A DNA stretch of 64,000 bases from NCBI RefSeq assembly GCF_014529535.1, contig NW_023503292.1, positions 788,277 through 852,276 of the forward strand, in the 5' to 3' direction. The notes under the pieces were generated by a model. It was not told where the DNA came from. It ran no database searches and saw only the letters and a list, made by a program, of their open reading frames with translations. The position numbers and the translations under genes are program-made. The stretch comes from Bradysia coprophila (Eukaryota; Arthropoda; Insecta; Diptera; Sciaridae). Below, one piece after another: positions 1 to 11,879 of this stretch; within the stretch, counting starts at the first letter, position 1, and every line of letters starts with the position of its first letter.

Positions 1-1011
1 TTTAAGTGTTTCATTAGCCGGTGTCGTCGTGCCTACTACTCCATGCAGGCATATAAACGTGCAATAAAGGGGTAATGTTGGCCATGATGGTATGTTGATG
101 AGATGAGATAGATAAACGGAAAAGATGACAATAGGATTTGTTATCGGCTTAGCAACTAATTGAATTCAAAGTCGGTTAATTTGGCGGCCTTTTTTATAAA
201 CAATTTTTTTTTTACTTTTATTTAAATTCGATTCTCGGTAACTTGTGACGAATAGCTCAGATTTTAGATTCATTGATAATGCATCTCATTTAAATAAAAA
301 CCAAAACATTTTGCTGAGCTTCGAAATTTTGAGAGTAGTTAGTAAACATTTTGAGTCGTCGTCAAATCCACAACCATTTTTAAAATTGATTAATAAAAAT
401 TAATAAAAATTAGAAGAAAAATATAAAAAAAATTTGAGAAATATGCGGATTCCATCGGTTTTTGTTCACTACGGAGTAATTCAATTGCGGGTAAGAGAAA
501 GTTGGTCTGACCACTAGCATTTTTTTTGGTTTCAAATCGTAGTCAAGTTGTAGAACAATTATTTTCAAGGACCGATGTACTGGTAAAAAAACTATTCAAC
601 CGTGTAACTGTAAAATATTCATCGACTCTAAAAAGTAGTGGATTTTCGATACCCGAACCCAGCCGAATTAAACTTTCGAAACCAGAAAACCCAAAACCCG
701 ATGAATATGGCAACCGAGTCGAACCGAACAGTACAAGCATTACATTTTTGAAACCCGGCAACCCAAAAACTCATTAATATTGATTACGAAAAGGAATTAT
801 TTGACTATTCCCACTTTGTGAGATTAGTACCTACCTATTGATTAAGGATCGACGATGATGATACAGATTTGGTAAATGTGTGACGTTTTGCATTGTGGTA
901 CTGATATAATTTCGGAACAGTTTAACTGGTAAAATTAAATTGGATTGTTTTTTTTTCAAGATCAGGCTAACCCGTTCATATCTACTAAAAAGTATAATTT
1001 TTTCGCTGACT
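1..1011. other. Intergenic, nothing recognised
   Basis: AT-rich DNA with short homopolymer runs. The small open frames on both strands resemble no family and overlap each other antisense, so I see no gene, RNA or clear repeat here. Confidence 0.5.
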
Positions 1012-1515
1012 CTTTTTTGGTACGGTATTTTTTTGGCATATCTTTTAGCATATCTTTTCAAAACTTGTTTTTGTTTCCAAAAAATATTTTTGTTTTCAAA
1101 AAAAGTTTTGTAAGTATATAAAGAATTTTGGTTTTCAAAAAAAAAGTTTTGTTTTAGTATATAAGGAGTTTGGTTGAAGAAAAAGTAACAAAACTAAAGT
1201 TTTGCTTTTTCTACATATGAGAAAATATGGTAATAATTGATTGCAAAGAGAAATAATTTTGAAATGAGAACGAAAAGAAGATTGAGATAAAAGTGAATAA
1301 ATGAATGGTAATTTTTTTAGAGCAACGGATTGAGTTTCCTTTTAAAAATTGCTCTCTCTTTTTTTGTTGTGTTATACATCATTTTCTATGACTTCGCAAA
1401 AACTATAAGTTTGTGGATGATTATTGTTATTGAAACAAATCAATGGATCGGTGGTTAGATGTAATATTTTTGAACTTTTTTTTTCTGTAAATTCAGTTTT
1501 ATGTAAAACAAATTA

Positions 1516-1964
1516 GACGAAGCGAGAGAAAAAAAAAATTAACTCCTAAGTTACCGACACCGTTCCGGCGCCCGGCTCGCATTGCGGCCCTCCGCTTCGC
1601 TCCGGGGCAATGGGCCGGATCGCTCGGCGTGTTAAAACGCTTTTTAAGTGCAATGAAAATTGGTATTCGTTTCGTAAAAAAATGAATTCTGTGGGGACGA
1701 ACTAAACTCCTTTACGGCCAGCGTTTTGATCGATCCTAGGAGATTTATCCTTTTACGAAATGTAACGTAAAGGAGTTTAGTTCGTCCCCACAGAATTCAT
1801 TTTTTTACGAAACGAATACCAATTTTCATTGCACATAAAAAGTGTTTTAACACGCCGAGCGATCCGGCCCATTGCCCCAAAGCGAAGCGGAGGGCCGCAA
1901 TGCGAGCCGGGCGCCGGAACGGTGTCGGTAACTTAGGAGTTAATTTTTTTTCTCTCGCTTCGTC
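1516..1964. mobile_element. Foldback element, 200-bp arms, GC-rich
   Basis: The left arm 1516-1716 and right arm 1766-1964 are near-perfect reverse complements, starting GACGAAGCGAGAG and ending CTCTCGCTTCGTC. They enclose a loop of about 50 bp. A tract of high GC (CGGCGCCCGGCTCGCATTGC) stands out sharply from the surroundings. To the right, a unit resembling the loop (GATCCTAGGACATACATC with a TTACGAAATGTAACGTAAAG block) is repeated about twice more, to 2090. No coding potential. Confidence 0.75.
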
Positions 1965-3059
1965 TCCTTGATTGATCCGTTACGAAATGTAACGTAAAGG
2001 CGTTTTGCTCGATTCTAGGACATACATCCTTCTACGAAATGGAACATAAGGGCGTTTTACTAGATCCTAGGACATACATCATTTTAGCATACAGTTTAGC
2101 AGTCTATTATAGCTAGATATGGAAATAATAAATGTATGAAAGAAACAAATCAACAAATTAAAAAGTTGAGAGAATACTTTCAGAAAAATAGAATTTAAAA
2201 ACGGAGCCTCAAATGGAGAAAAACAACTAAAAACTGAGAAAAAAAATATAGAAAAGTAGATAGGCGTTGTCCAAAAAGGACGTCACGTTTTTTTCGATTT
2301 TTTTGAGGTGGGTCCATCCTAAATCACACCATGTCCGCTTTCTGATTTTGGGGTCCATCCCCCAAAGCGGACGTCCGTATAAGGGAAAAGTAAATTCAAG
2401 TTAAACATCATAAGTATATTCTAAAACCAAAAACATCACAACAAAAGTCATGGTTCGATAAATGCCGCAGAAGAATCGATTTTTGCGGACTTAGATGACT
2501 TTGTATGCTTCGTCCACGTTGAGAAAAATTTCGATTTCAATTCTATGTCTTTCCACTCAATACATTTTTAGTTCACTAATGGTGAAAATAAACTTTTCTA
2601 ATGGTGCACAATTCAGATGACCTTTGTAAAATCAATTCACAGCTTTTAATAGAGCATGCAATCCTCTACCAATATTCAAAGAGTATCAAACTGTCTTCGT
2701 CTTGGACGTATATCACCATTGAACAATGGCGAATTTTCGACTTTAGCTGGATTAGCTACGTGGCCAGGTTGTAGAGGGAAGCCATTTTAACACGAATTAG
2801 CTTAGAATTAGTCCCTCTATCCGTTGCGATAACAATCTGTATTCAAATTGACTCGTGTTCTGGGCGGTCATGTATGCCGAGCGGATCCGGAAACTAAATA
2901 CAGTTTCGTGTAGTACTCGAGTCCCTCAATCAGAACATAAAGAAATATGTCGCATATGTCAGAACACGTCACGTTTTTCGAAAAGTGGGTCCGTCCCTAT
3001 GAGCGTGACTTCCTTTTTGAATGACGGTATACTATGACTCCGTTTTCAATAAAATTATC

Positions 3060-3490
3060 TCGCTTTGTTAATTATATATCTCCGTTTATAAGAAATCTCG
3101 AGAAAATTCATTTTTTTGAGTTATCAATTTCTATTTATTGGAAATAAAATTTCCTTTTCTATGAAATAACTTTCTTTTTTTGGTATATCAAAATTTGCTT
3201 TTGGTGATATCAGAATTATTTTTTCGGGTCATCAATTCCTTTTTTTTGGATATCAGAATTCCTTTTTTGGGTATCAATTTCAAATTTCGGTGAATCATAA
3301 TAATTTTTGGGGATATCAATTTCGAGAGATCAAATTTTTAAAGATTTGACATCTTTATTATTTATTTAAGATATCAAAATTTATTATTTTTTAGTGTATC
3401 ATGCTGACAGGATATCAAAAATCTTTTTTCAAAACATCGAAAACCTTTTTTTAGGATATCAAAATCATTTTTCAGTGTATCACTTTAATT
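3060..3490. repeat. Degenerate TATC-containing tandem repeat
   Basis: A motif like GGATATCAAAATTCCTTTTTT recurs at irregular 20-35 bp spacing, with GATATC/GTATC cores separated by T-rich runs. It is heavily diverged. It lies just inside the right inverted repeat of the 1012-3737 element. Confidence 0.5.
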
Positions 3491-3737
3491 CGATGCCTTT
3501 CTAAATTATTTCTCTTTGCAATCAATTATTACCATATTTTCTCATATATGTAGAAAAAGCAAAACTTTAGTTTTGTTACTTTTTCTTCAACCAAACTCCT
3601 TATATACTAAAACAAAACTTTTTTTTTGAAAACCAAAATTCTTTATATACTTACAAAACTTTTTTTGAAAACAAAAATATTTTTTGAAAAGATTTGCTAA
3701 AAGATAATATGCCAAAAAAAATACCGTTTTTTGGTTG

Positions 3738-4863
3738 TACAATCAAATGGTCAAAAATGTAAAAAAAAGCATTAAAGGTAACGTTGAGCGAAATGACCAT
3801 TGGCTCTATAAGGGTTGTCCATAAGATTTGTGAGGCTCTAGTTGAATATACTGGGAAAGGAATTTCATGTATGACCAATAACATTTAAGCCACAGCTGAT
3901 TTACTATGTTACGAATCTCTTCTCTATTACATCGGGTCTCGGGTTCTGAAGAAACATACGAACATTTTACGGTTGTAACATTCGTCGATTGACTTTAGGT
4001 TTTAGCAACAGGAACGGTTGTTTGATTTATTTTGATTTAAAATGACTGGGAAATACTGGAACATTTACTGGATGCTAGCATGCGGAGATGCACGTTTCAT
4101 TTTCGAAAATAAGACAGAAACATAAAAATCTTACAAGTGTCTCGACAACTGACTGTTGCATTAAAATTTTAAATTAAGAAAAAAGAAAATTTTTAAAATT
4201 AACAAAAATACAAAAAATAACCTCAAATGACGACTGTAGGTTATACCCACCAAAAAAAAGAAAAACGACAAGATTTTGTAGCCCACTCAGCATGTACAAG
4301 GCTTAACGTTTTAATTTAGCACCGCCGACCAGGGTTGGATACATTGTTGGATCAAAAATATAAATTATGGCTAAAACGATATTGTTAAAATGGTCAGATA
4401 TATGTTTTCTATGAAAGAACAAAGTCTCTGAAGAATTATATTAATAAAAAATTGTAATTGACTTACACACCATCTTATCAGTGGTTTTTGTTAACCGTTA
4501 CTTTGTCGCATGTACACACGTTTATTGATACTACCAGAGTCAACGTGACCAGGAAATTCATATTTTCGAGGGAACGAAGGCAGAAACTTCTAGAGAATTG
4601 GACGTAAAACAAAGATGGTTGATCATGTGGTGGACGGAAAAGACTGGTCTACAAAAAACTCCGAACTCAGACCTGCAATAACCAGTTTTCAGACTATGGT
4701 CTGGTACAACTTCAGTTGACGATAGAACAAGATGAGAAAAGTTTCGAGTAGCGGAACCACGGGCCTCACCCTATTCACGCTATTCCTCATTTTTTAAATG
4801 CTGCTATTCATATAGTGTCCAGCCCGTGAGCGGAACATTGTTCCATTCCCACTATATACCGTC
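3738..4863. other. Intergenic, nothing recognised
   Basis: No conserved coding frame, RNA gene or clear repeat seen on either strand. Confidence 0.45.
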
Positions 4864-5229
4864 GAGGCCTGCTCTGACTCCGGGGAATGTGGACGGTTGG
4901 GCTAAATCGGCGTTTTTCTGGTCCGGAAGGCTAAAATATTGGACACGTATTTTTTATTTTCACTTTTAGACACAGTTTAGGCATGGGGAGCGAGGCATTT
5001 GTTCATATGTAAAAATACGTTGGTTAGAAGAGATGAGATATATGGTGTCTATCTTTCGTACTCTTCTAACCAATGTATTTTTGTATATGAACAAACGCCT
5101 CGCTCCCCATGCCTAAACTATGTCTAAAAGTGGAAAGAAAAAATACGTGTCCAATATTTTAGCCTTCCGGACCAGAAAATCGCCTATTTAGCCCAACCAC
5201 ACGCATTCCCCGAAGTCAGAGCAGGCCTC
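4864..5229. mobile_element. Foldback MITE, ~170-bp arms
   Basis: The left arm, beginning GAGGCCTGCTCTGACT, is the reverse complement of the right arm ending AGTCAGAGCAGGCCTC. They share blocks such as CTCGCTCCCCATGCCTAAAC and GGTTAGAAGAG around a loop of about 28 bp. The element is flanked by CGTC on both sides, a possible 4-bp target duplication. No coding potential. Confidence 0.75.
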
Positions 5230-5252
5230 CGTCCACGCTGTCATAATAAAAT

Positions 5253-7674
5253 GAAACAAGGCATCAGAACAGTCGGAGCGTTTGCTGCCCCGTACGACCC
5301 GTAATTCTATTTCGTCCGTAACCATAATACGTCCGTAGCCGTAATACGCCCGGAACCCTAATACGTCTACAACCCTCTAATGCTTCTGTTGCCAAAATGC
5401 AAGTCAAGTTGGGCATGGTCAAATTTACTGAAAGTGTTCATTTTTAAAATTGCGCATAGCGCAATTACGACAGCCCGTACGAAGTACCTCTCAAATACAA
5501 CCAACAATTTACGACATTATTTTAGAAACCCAAAATTTTTTGCCAACTTTCCATTGGGTATTCAATTACCTCTCAAATAAAACAAAAATTAACAAAATCG
5601 GATGAAATTTACTCGATTTATGTGCAAAAAACACTTAGGGCCGAGTAGCGGCCTTAGTCCAAGGGCCCAAATTTGAAACTTTTTTCGCCACCACACGGAA
5701 AACTCATATATGCACCCCAGACGAAGAAATCGGGAACAGCTTCATGATTCTAGCACATTAGTTGTGTGCTGCATATTGATCTGAGGATCATACAATGCCC
5801 GTCAGATGAATATTGTTGTTGGGTGCTGGATGTAATTTTTAGTTGTAATATAAAATGACGCCATTTTTTAGAATTCAACAAACAACCTTATTTTTCGATT
5901 TTCGCGTTAAAGCAAAACAAAACTTGAAAAAAAAACTTTAAAAAAATTCAATTTTTTTAATTGAAATTTTTTTTATTTGTTATTAGCTGTAGATTTGTAT
6001 TTAAATTCATATTAAATTGTTAGGAGAATTTTTTTTTTTTAAGTTTTGCTTACGTTTTTTCTGGTCACCTACCCAAGTACTGACCGCGAACATCGATGCT
6101 TAACCTCAGTTTCTGACTACCAACGACTTTACCACTGCTGCTATACTGCTTGTATATAGTGACAGTCTTATTTCGAACCATTGTTACATTTGCTTTATGC
6201 AGCACACAGGAATATTTATACCTGCATGCTGAATATTGACTAAATGAACAAAGTCGTCTACATTTAGAATGGGATATGCAACAATATTTAATTGAATTTA
6301 TTTTCTATGAAATGTAGCAATGTCATTGGATTATTTTTTAATTCTGAGACTGGTTCTGAATTAGAAGTTATTTCAATAAAGTAAGAAAATTGTTCTCTCA
6401 TTAATCGTTCGTCAAGCGAGTCGCCACCGGTCAGCGGTGGGTTTTGATTTTTACAAGTTGGTACACGCGTGCATTGGTACGTTGGTAGCTTGAATCTATC
6501 GTTCTACAAAAAACTGTTCTCATTTATTACGCGAATTAATTGCTGAATACCACCAATTATTTATGGTAACATTTCAAAAGCCTTTCACACCGAAAATAAT
6601 TTTTAAAAGTTCGTTCGTCAAAATTGCTATTGAAATACATAAATGTAACGTATCATTGCATATTAATTCGGTAAAGTTAGAAATAATTTTAAATGATTAA
6701 GAAATTCTTCTTACTTGTCAAAAACTTTGCAAAATTAGATCTTTACGCGTATGTTGTTGAGATCTTCCTTCTATTTCATTAAAACAAAAAATTTATTGTT
6801 GCATATCCCATTCTAAATACAGGCAACTTTATTCATTTAGTCAATATTCAGCATGCAGGTATAGTTCGATAGGACCATTTAGTCAATATTCGGCATGCAG
6901 GTATAGTTCAATAATACATCCCACACCTAATTTGAAGATATAATTCAGCACACAGCAAATATATACCTGGGAACCTTACAATATTCCTACGAGCCGAATA
7001 ATATTGTTGTAGGAACTATATTTTGAAAATATTCATATTAAATGTTTATTGTAATACAGCAGCCGGGTACATTATTCAGTCTGCAGCAAATATGTGCAGC
7101 ACACAACAAATGTCGAATTTGCCGAATTTTCCGTGCATTCTATTCGGCATTCAATTATCTCTCAAATGAAACAAAAACTAGCAAAATCAGATGAGATTTA
7201 CTCGATTTATGTGCAAAAAACACTTAGGGCCGAGTAACGACCTTTGAGCCCTTCCAACAAGCCCGCGTTGCATCTTACCCAAAAACAATGTTCAGCAACT
7301 TTGTTCTACTCGTCAATACCTTTCATTTGATATATCACAAGCAGCTATTGCTTGCGTATTTCGGTAGATATAGTCGAAAGACTGAAAAACACCTATAGGG
7401 CCCTAGCTCTGGAAGGGCCGACCCTACCATGCCCATTTTCGAACTTGACCTTACTTTTGTCGATACCAATCGGGGAAAAAAAGAATTTTGAAAAAAGGTT
7501 GTGATTTGCTCAAGCTATAGGGGTCACAGACGGACGGACGGACGGACATTTTTTTTATTGCGGATTCGTCATCTATGAACATAACCAAATGCGTTGCCCT
7601 TACTGTCTGCTTCCAATTCGACGTGTTACAAACGGCATATTAATCTTATAAGCCCCCAGTACTTCGTACGGGGC
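5253..7674 (+). mobile_element. AGCCCCGTACG-end repeat family, copy 1 (interrupted)
   Basis: This starts with the family's 5' block (CATCAGAACAGTCGGAGCG). It contains the family's internal blocks GATTTACTCGATTTATGTGC and GACGGACGGACGG followed by ATTGCGGATTCGTCATCTATG. It ends CTTCGTACGGGGCT. The family recurs at 16260, 21795, 56079 and 63537. Copy 1 is split by another element (5693-7132). It has no transposase, so it is non-autonomous; superfamily not recognised. Confidence 0.7.
5693..7132. mobile_element. DNA element nested in repeat copy 1
   Basis: Compared with sister copies, the family sequence is interrupted between a TTTTTTCGCCAC tract and ATTCTATTCGG. The insert begins ACACGGAAAACTC and ends ATTTTCCGTG. 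Its outer 100 bp are imperfect inverted repeats (TTGTGTGCTGCA near each end). Inside, 6197-6280 is inverted at 6797-6955 (TGCATATCCCATTCTAAAT and CAGCATGCAGGTATA blocks, the latter duplicated). No open frame of note. Confidence 0.55.
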
Positions 7675-8065
7675 TAAAAAGTTTGGAAAAAGTAAAAACT
7701 TGGATCAGCTTTTGATCTTTCGCCAGCTCTTCCAGACCATAGTCTGAAATATCATATAAATTATCAACCTGAAATAATGTCACTGAGACCATAAAAAAAC
7801 GGAATCTCGTAACTGAGCGAGAAGGACGAAATGTGCATATTGACGAGTGTACTAAAAACGGCTGTTCGACTTATTATACACCAAAAACCTTTATCGACCC
7901 AACCGACTTTCGTTTCGAAGTCTACCGTGAATTTGATTTCCTTATTAAAACAATAAAACTGAAATTACATAGCAACTGAGTGTGCATAATCGACCAAACG
8001 CCAACATGAAAATCACACACTGCAGTTCACATTAATCATTTTCCATTTTTATATACAAAAATAAC
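7675..8065. other. Upstream region of IQUB-like gene
   Basis: Non-coding DNA between the repeat end and the first ATG of the IQUB-like gene. It should hold its promoter and 5' UTR, but I see no definite core motif. Confidence 0.4.
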
Positions 8066-11000
8066 ATGGAGCAAATACCGGAAATTTCAACACCCACATC
8101 CGCATCGGAGAAATCTTGTGAATTGCAAGGATCAGATCGTAGCATAACCGGCAATGCTATAGCTGCCCATCAGAATTTAACAGTCAAATTTCAATTGAAC
8201 GATTTGCATACCGTCGCCCAAGTCTATTCGAATCAATTGAGTATCGAGTCGGTGAAGAAAGATGTTGGTGAAAAATTCAAAGTAAGTCCGGATTTTTTGA
8301 GCATTCGTCAAGGCAGTTTTAGAGTACCGAATTCGTGGAGACTGTTCGAAGTGGAAAGCAATAGATTCGGTATTGTGGAATTTCAACTGTCGCTGAATCG
8401 GTTAGCTAAAGAATTTAACGACAATGTTGAGAGGCCGAACGAAAGGATTCATTTAGACGCCGATGTATATTATAGGTAAATTACCGTGGCTGACAATGAT
8501 GACTTAGTTGTCCAGCACCAATGTAGATGTAGATATGTAGATATATTGACTTTAGGGTGCTGTTCGTCACACGTCGAAAAGCCCAGTTTCGTATCAAAGC
8601 TGGTTTTGTTCGTCTTGGCTTCTCTGATTTCTCATGATTGACATACGAATTGGACGAAATCAGAGAAACGGAGAGGAACATCAGTAACAGCTTAGGTACA
8701 AAAGAAAGTTTCCGTATTCCTTCCCCTTGACAATCAAAATTGACAATAATTATGAAGAAAAAACGTCTCTACTGTCCATCCTTTTCAGTCACTATCATTT
8801 GCCGGATTTTTTCTCGGTGCACATTCCGGGCGATGATACCGAAGAGGTAAGCTCAAAGCGTGTCATTGTGGAGATAATAAGTAAACCAATTGTCAAACCC
8901 TATATCGGAGGCTTTAAAACTAAGACAAAAGGTAGGTTTTGATTCTGGAAGGAAATGTTTCATGTTCAGCATCGATTTACGAACAATCCTCCATTCATAC
9001 GTTTTATAAATTTGAAAGAATACCATGACGCGTTCACACAAACTGGACCAGTGTTCGAGGCAATTAAATGGAGCGGTATTACCAGTCGTGATTGCCAGGC
9101 TGGTCAAAGAAACCAAAGTCTCGTAAATTTAAATGAATTACAGATTAAAAATTAGATTCGCGATAAATTCCATAAAATCCGTAGATGACTAAATCGGATG
9201 AAGGTACTCAAATGTTTGGCAAAGCAACTGAAACCATTTTTGTGGAAAACCGAAACGATGTTTTACTGACCCCTCGCAAATTTGAGTCCCTCGATGAGTT
9301 ATTGCAGAATAAGATCAACAAAGTTAAGGTGATTCAACGGAATGCTCGTCGCTACTTATTGAAAAAATTAGTTAAAAAATATGCTGCCGAATGGAGGTAC
9401 AGTTATTAAAAAAAAAACCTCTGACTGGCCATCAACACAACAATCTAACAATTTTTTTTTTAAGGGATCGATGCCGTCGACAACCGGAAATCGACAAAAC
9501 TCGTTCTGAAAATATTTTAGATCGCTTTCGTAGAGAATGCATCGTCAACACATTTCCAAAAACCAGAGAAGATTTTAATCTTATTTATACACAGATTCAG
9601 CGATGGAAAGAAGCTGAGGTGACTTTTCTTTTGTGTGTTCTCAATGATCCGCAGCTGTCGAAAGCTTCCAGCTTCTTTTGTATTCCACTCAAAACGTCCA
9701 CTTTTCCAATGGAATCCAAAAAAAAGCTTGAAGCTTTCGAAAGCTCTTCAAAACTCACATATCCGTTGCGATCCGTTCTTTTGCCTTAACACGGCAAAGC
9801 GTCCGCATGTCTTCTTCAACAGATACATTACGTATCACTTTCAGATAAAACGTATCAACCAATTATACGGAGGGGGTCATCGAATAGCTGAATTGCACGT
9901 TCTTCTCGATAAGGAAATCCAGCTGTTTAATGGTATTGAACGACAGCGTAACAAACTTCGAAAACATATTTTAGAAGTGCAAACAGAGAAAATGTTAGAA
10001 CAATTGGGTACACCTACAAAATGGATCGGATACAAAGGTGTGTCTCCTTGCAATATGATCTCTAATCGAGAAACAGTGCAATCGAAATTTTGTATTCAAA
10101 AGATCTTATAATTGAAATGGACTCGTTAAGTCATCAGAAGATTAGAAAATTGACCGATTTCTACAGAAAAATGAAAATTCCAATGAAGAAGGGTAAGCGA
10201 ATGGAATATATTGATGAACTACTGGTCGTGTTACAGAATGAAACGCAATGCGCCGAGTTAATTGATGTAAATATTTGATGTCATAGATTTTAGCATTTTG
10301 AAGTACAAGAATTCCATTACCTTTGATCACATTCCAATTTAATTCAGATGTTAAAACGCGAGCGAAACATTTTGGCAACGAACGTAGACGATAATTCGCT
10401 AGAAAGTTTACGAGCACGTCAATTAGCACTATTGATCCACTTTATGCAATCGAAAAAATTCAAATTGGACGAAGGTGTGTGTTTCGCAGCAAATGAATTA
10501 AAATGTTCGTCTTCATACCATTTTAGATATTGGACAATTTTCCTTTCAGTTGCAAGCGACAGGAAGATGTGTAGAAAATGTACAATGGTAAAGAGTATCG
10601 ACGATTTTCAATTGTATGTTCGACAGAATGAATTAGACATATGCAAAGCGTGTAATATGATGAAAAAGGTGCATTGCAGACATTGAACCGTACTTTGATA
10701 CCTCAAATTTAGAACCAAAATTTCTTATGACGTTGAAAGGCAAAGCTGTTCTTTGCAACTTCACTAACATTTTTTCCTAAGACGTCGACGTCTAAAAATT
10801 CTTCTGTGAAGCAGAAATTTTGGGTTGAACCCGCGCTAATCTTAAATGTAGCATTAGTACACAGGTTCAATCGAAACTTCTGATTCACAGAAGACTTTTT
10901 TAGATGTCGACGTCTTAGGAAAAAATGTTGGTGACGTTCCAAGGAACAACTTTGTCTCTGAGCGTACTGATATTTTGTGGATGTTTAACGTTTATCAAGG

Positions 11001-11741
11001 TATCTTCAATTGATGATTCAATCTACCGTTCTATACTGCGAGCAATTAGACGTGACGAGCAGCTCAGATGCGCTAAAAGTTCATACGCATTTATAGTACA
11101 GGAGGAAGATGTACGAGAAATTATCGAAAACATTTGGCATGGCCATTCCATACTCAGTCAATGTGATGTTAGAAAGCAACTTCGGTAAGGAACGTTTTGA
11201 ACGTATTTTTTCGTAGAGAAGTTTATGAAAGCTTTAGAGGTGGCATTGCTGGTTGATTTAACAGTTTTTAATTTCTTGCCATCTCTGGTTATCCCCGGAT
11301 TCCAAAAGAACAGGTTAAGACACTCACGAAAGTAGCTGGCACCCACATTTTACGAGTTCAGTGGAGTTTCTCCCATACAAAATGTATATTTAACAGTTCT
11401 TGTCGAAGTGGATGTTCGAAGACATTATAGAAATTGACTGTCACTGCCATATCGTGTCTTAAAATGTTCTTTCAGAACCTTGAGTTATCCTTGACCTGAA
11501 AGTCTCATTCAGTAAATAAGCAGAATTCTGCATTTGATGTTTGTAATGTAGCTTGCCACGTTGGGACGTAGCGAAAGAATGGTCGCCATGGAATTGCATA
11601 CTACTGACCGATGATGAAGCTCGATCACATGCGCGTATAACCGATTTGAGAAGCATTTACGGTGAAGCACTGATGAAGAACATACGAAACAAGCACCACA
11701 TTGGCATGGTGAATTTTAGCAAACTTCGCGATATGAATTGA
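8066..11741 (+). CDS. IQ and ubiquitin-like domain-containing protein (IQUB-like)
   Basis: Exons 8066-8475, 8789-8931, 9019-9122, 9185-9396, 9465-9618, 9845-10037, 10103-10266, 10348-10474, 10550-10668, 11000-11184 and 11552-11741 are all GT-AG with matching phases and give 666 aa. A ubiquitin-like segment lies at about residues 30-115. It is followed by the family's GGF-EYHDAFTQTGP segment, an IQ motif (VIQRNARRYLLKKL, about 267-280), a helical middle region, two CxxC pairs (C510/C513, C534/C537), and the hallmark C-terminus NIWHGHSILSQCD...EWSPWNCILLT. Vertebrate IQUB (about 790 aa) binds calmodulin and radial-spoke proteins of motile cilia and flagella; here a role in sperm flagella is inferred. 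The N-terminus is shorter than in vertebrates. Introns 5 and 9 carry inverted-repeat MITEs. It converges with the FASTKD-like gene 138 bp downstream. Exon borders are hand-drawn; family assignment is firm. Confidence 0.9.
9640..9780. repeat. Small inverted-repeat MITE in IQUB intron 5
   Basis: TCGAAAGCTTCCAGCTTC near the left is inverted near the right as GAAGCTTTCGA, with TTTTGTATTCCA versus TGGAATCCAAAA inside. A related element lies at about 40110-40345, so this looks like a small dispersed family. Confidence 0.4.
10767..10930. repeat. Inverted repeat (MITE-like) in IQUB intron 9
   Basis: ACATTTTTTCCTAAGACGTC on the left is matched by GACGTCTTAGGAAAAAATGT on the right. The inner arms (TTCTTCTGTGAA and TTCACAGAAGA) also pair, giving ~55-bp arms around a ~60-bp loop. 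It lies wholly within the 331-bp intron, which explains why that intron is long. Confidence 0.7.
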
Positions 11742-11879
11742 CGAACACAAATTGACGAGAAATTTGGGGTTGAACTTTAGTTGTATTAGTCAAGTGTATT
11801 AAATTGAACGAAAAACAAAAACAGAATTTCGGATGGTACTAATTTAGCCAACAAAATCGTTTTAATTTTCCTTCTATTT

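Larger units (their letters stand above)
1012..3737. mobile_element. Non-autonomous DNA element with ~240-bp terminal inverted repeats
   Basis: About 240 bp at 1012-1262 reappears in inverted orientation at 3503-3737, including the purine/pyrimidine tracts around TTGGTTGAAGAAAAAGTAAC and the GGTAATAATTGATTGCAAAG block. The 2.2-kb interior has no transposase-like frame but holds a nested GC-rich foldback (1516-1964) and a TATC-rich degenerate repeat (about 3060-3490). This fits a large MITE or the eroded shell of a TIR transposon. I could not define a target-site duplication, so the superfamily is unknown. The alternative is two inverted insertions of a solo repeat. Confidence 0.6.

Noticed and set aside
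8944..9018. Alternative exon in IQUB using the acceptor at TTCAG near 8969 (residues RFTNNPPFIRF)
   Set aside because: It would need a 38-bp intron and inserts residues between GGFKTKTK and EYHDAFTQTGP that the family lacks; the acceptor after TTTGAAAG gives a clean join.
10527..10549. Upstream acceptor in IQUB exon 9 (ATTTTAG before ATATTGGACAATTT)
   Set aside because: It places the CxxC-containing segment out of frame; the TTTCAG 23 bp downstream restores it.
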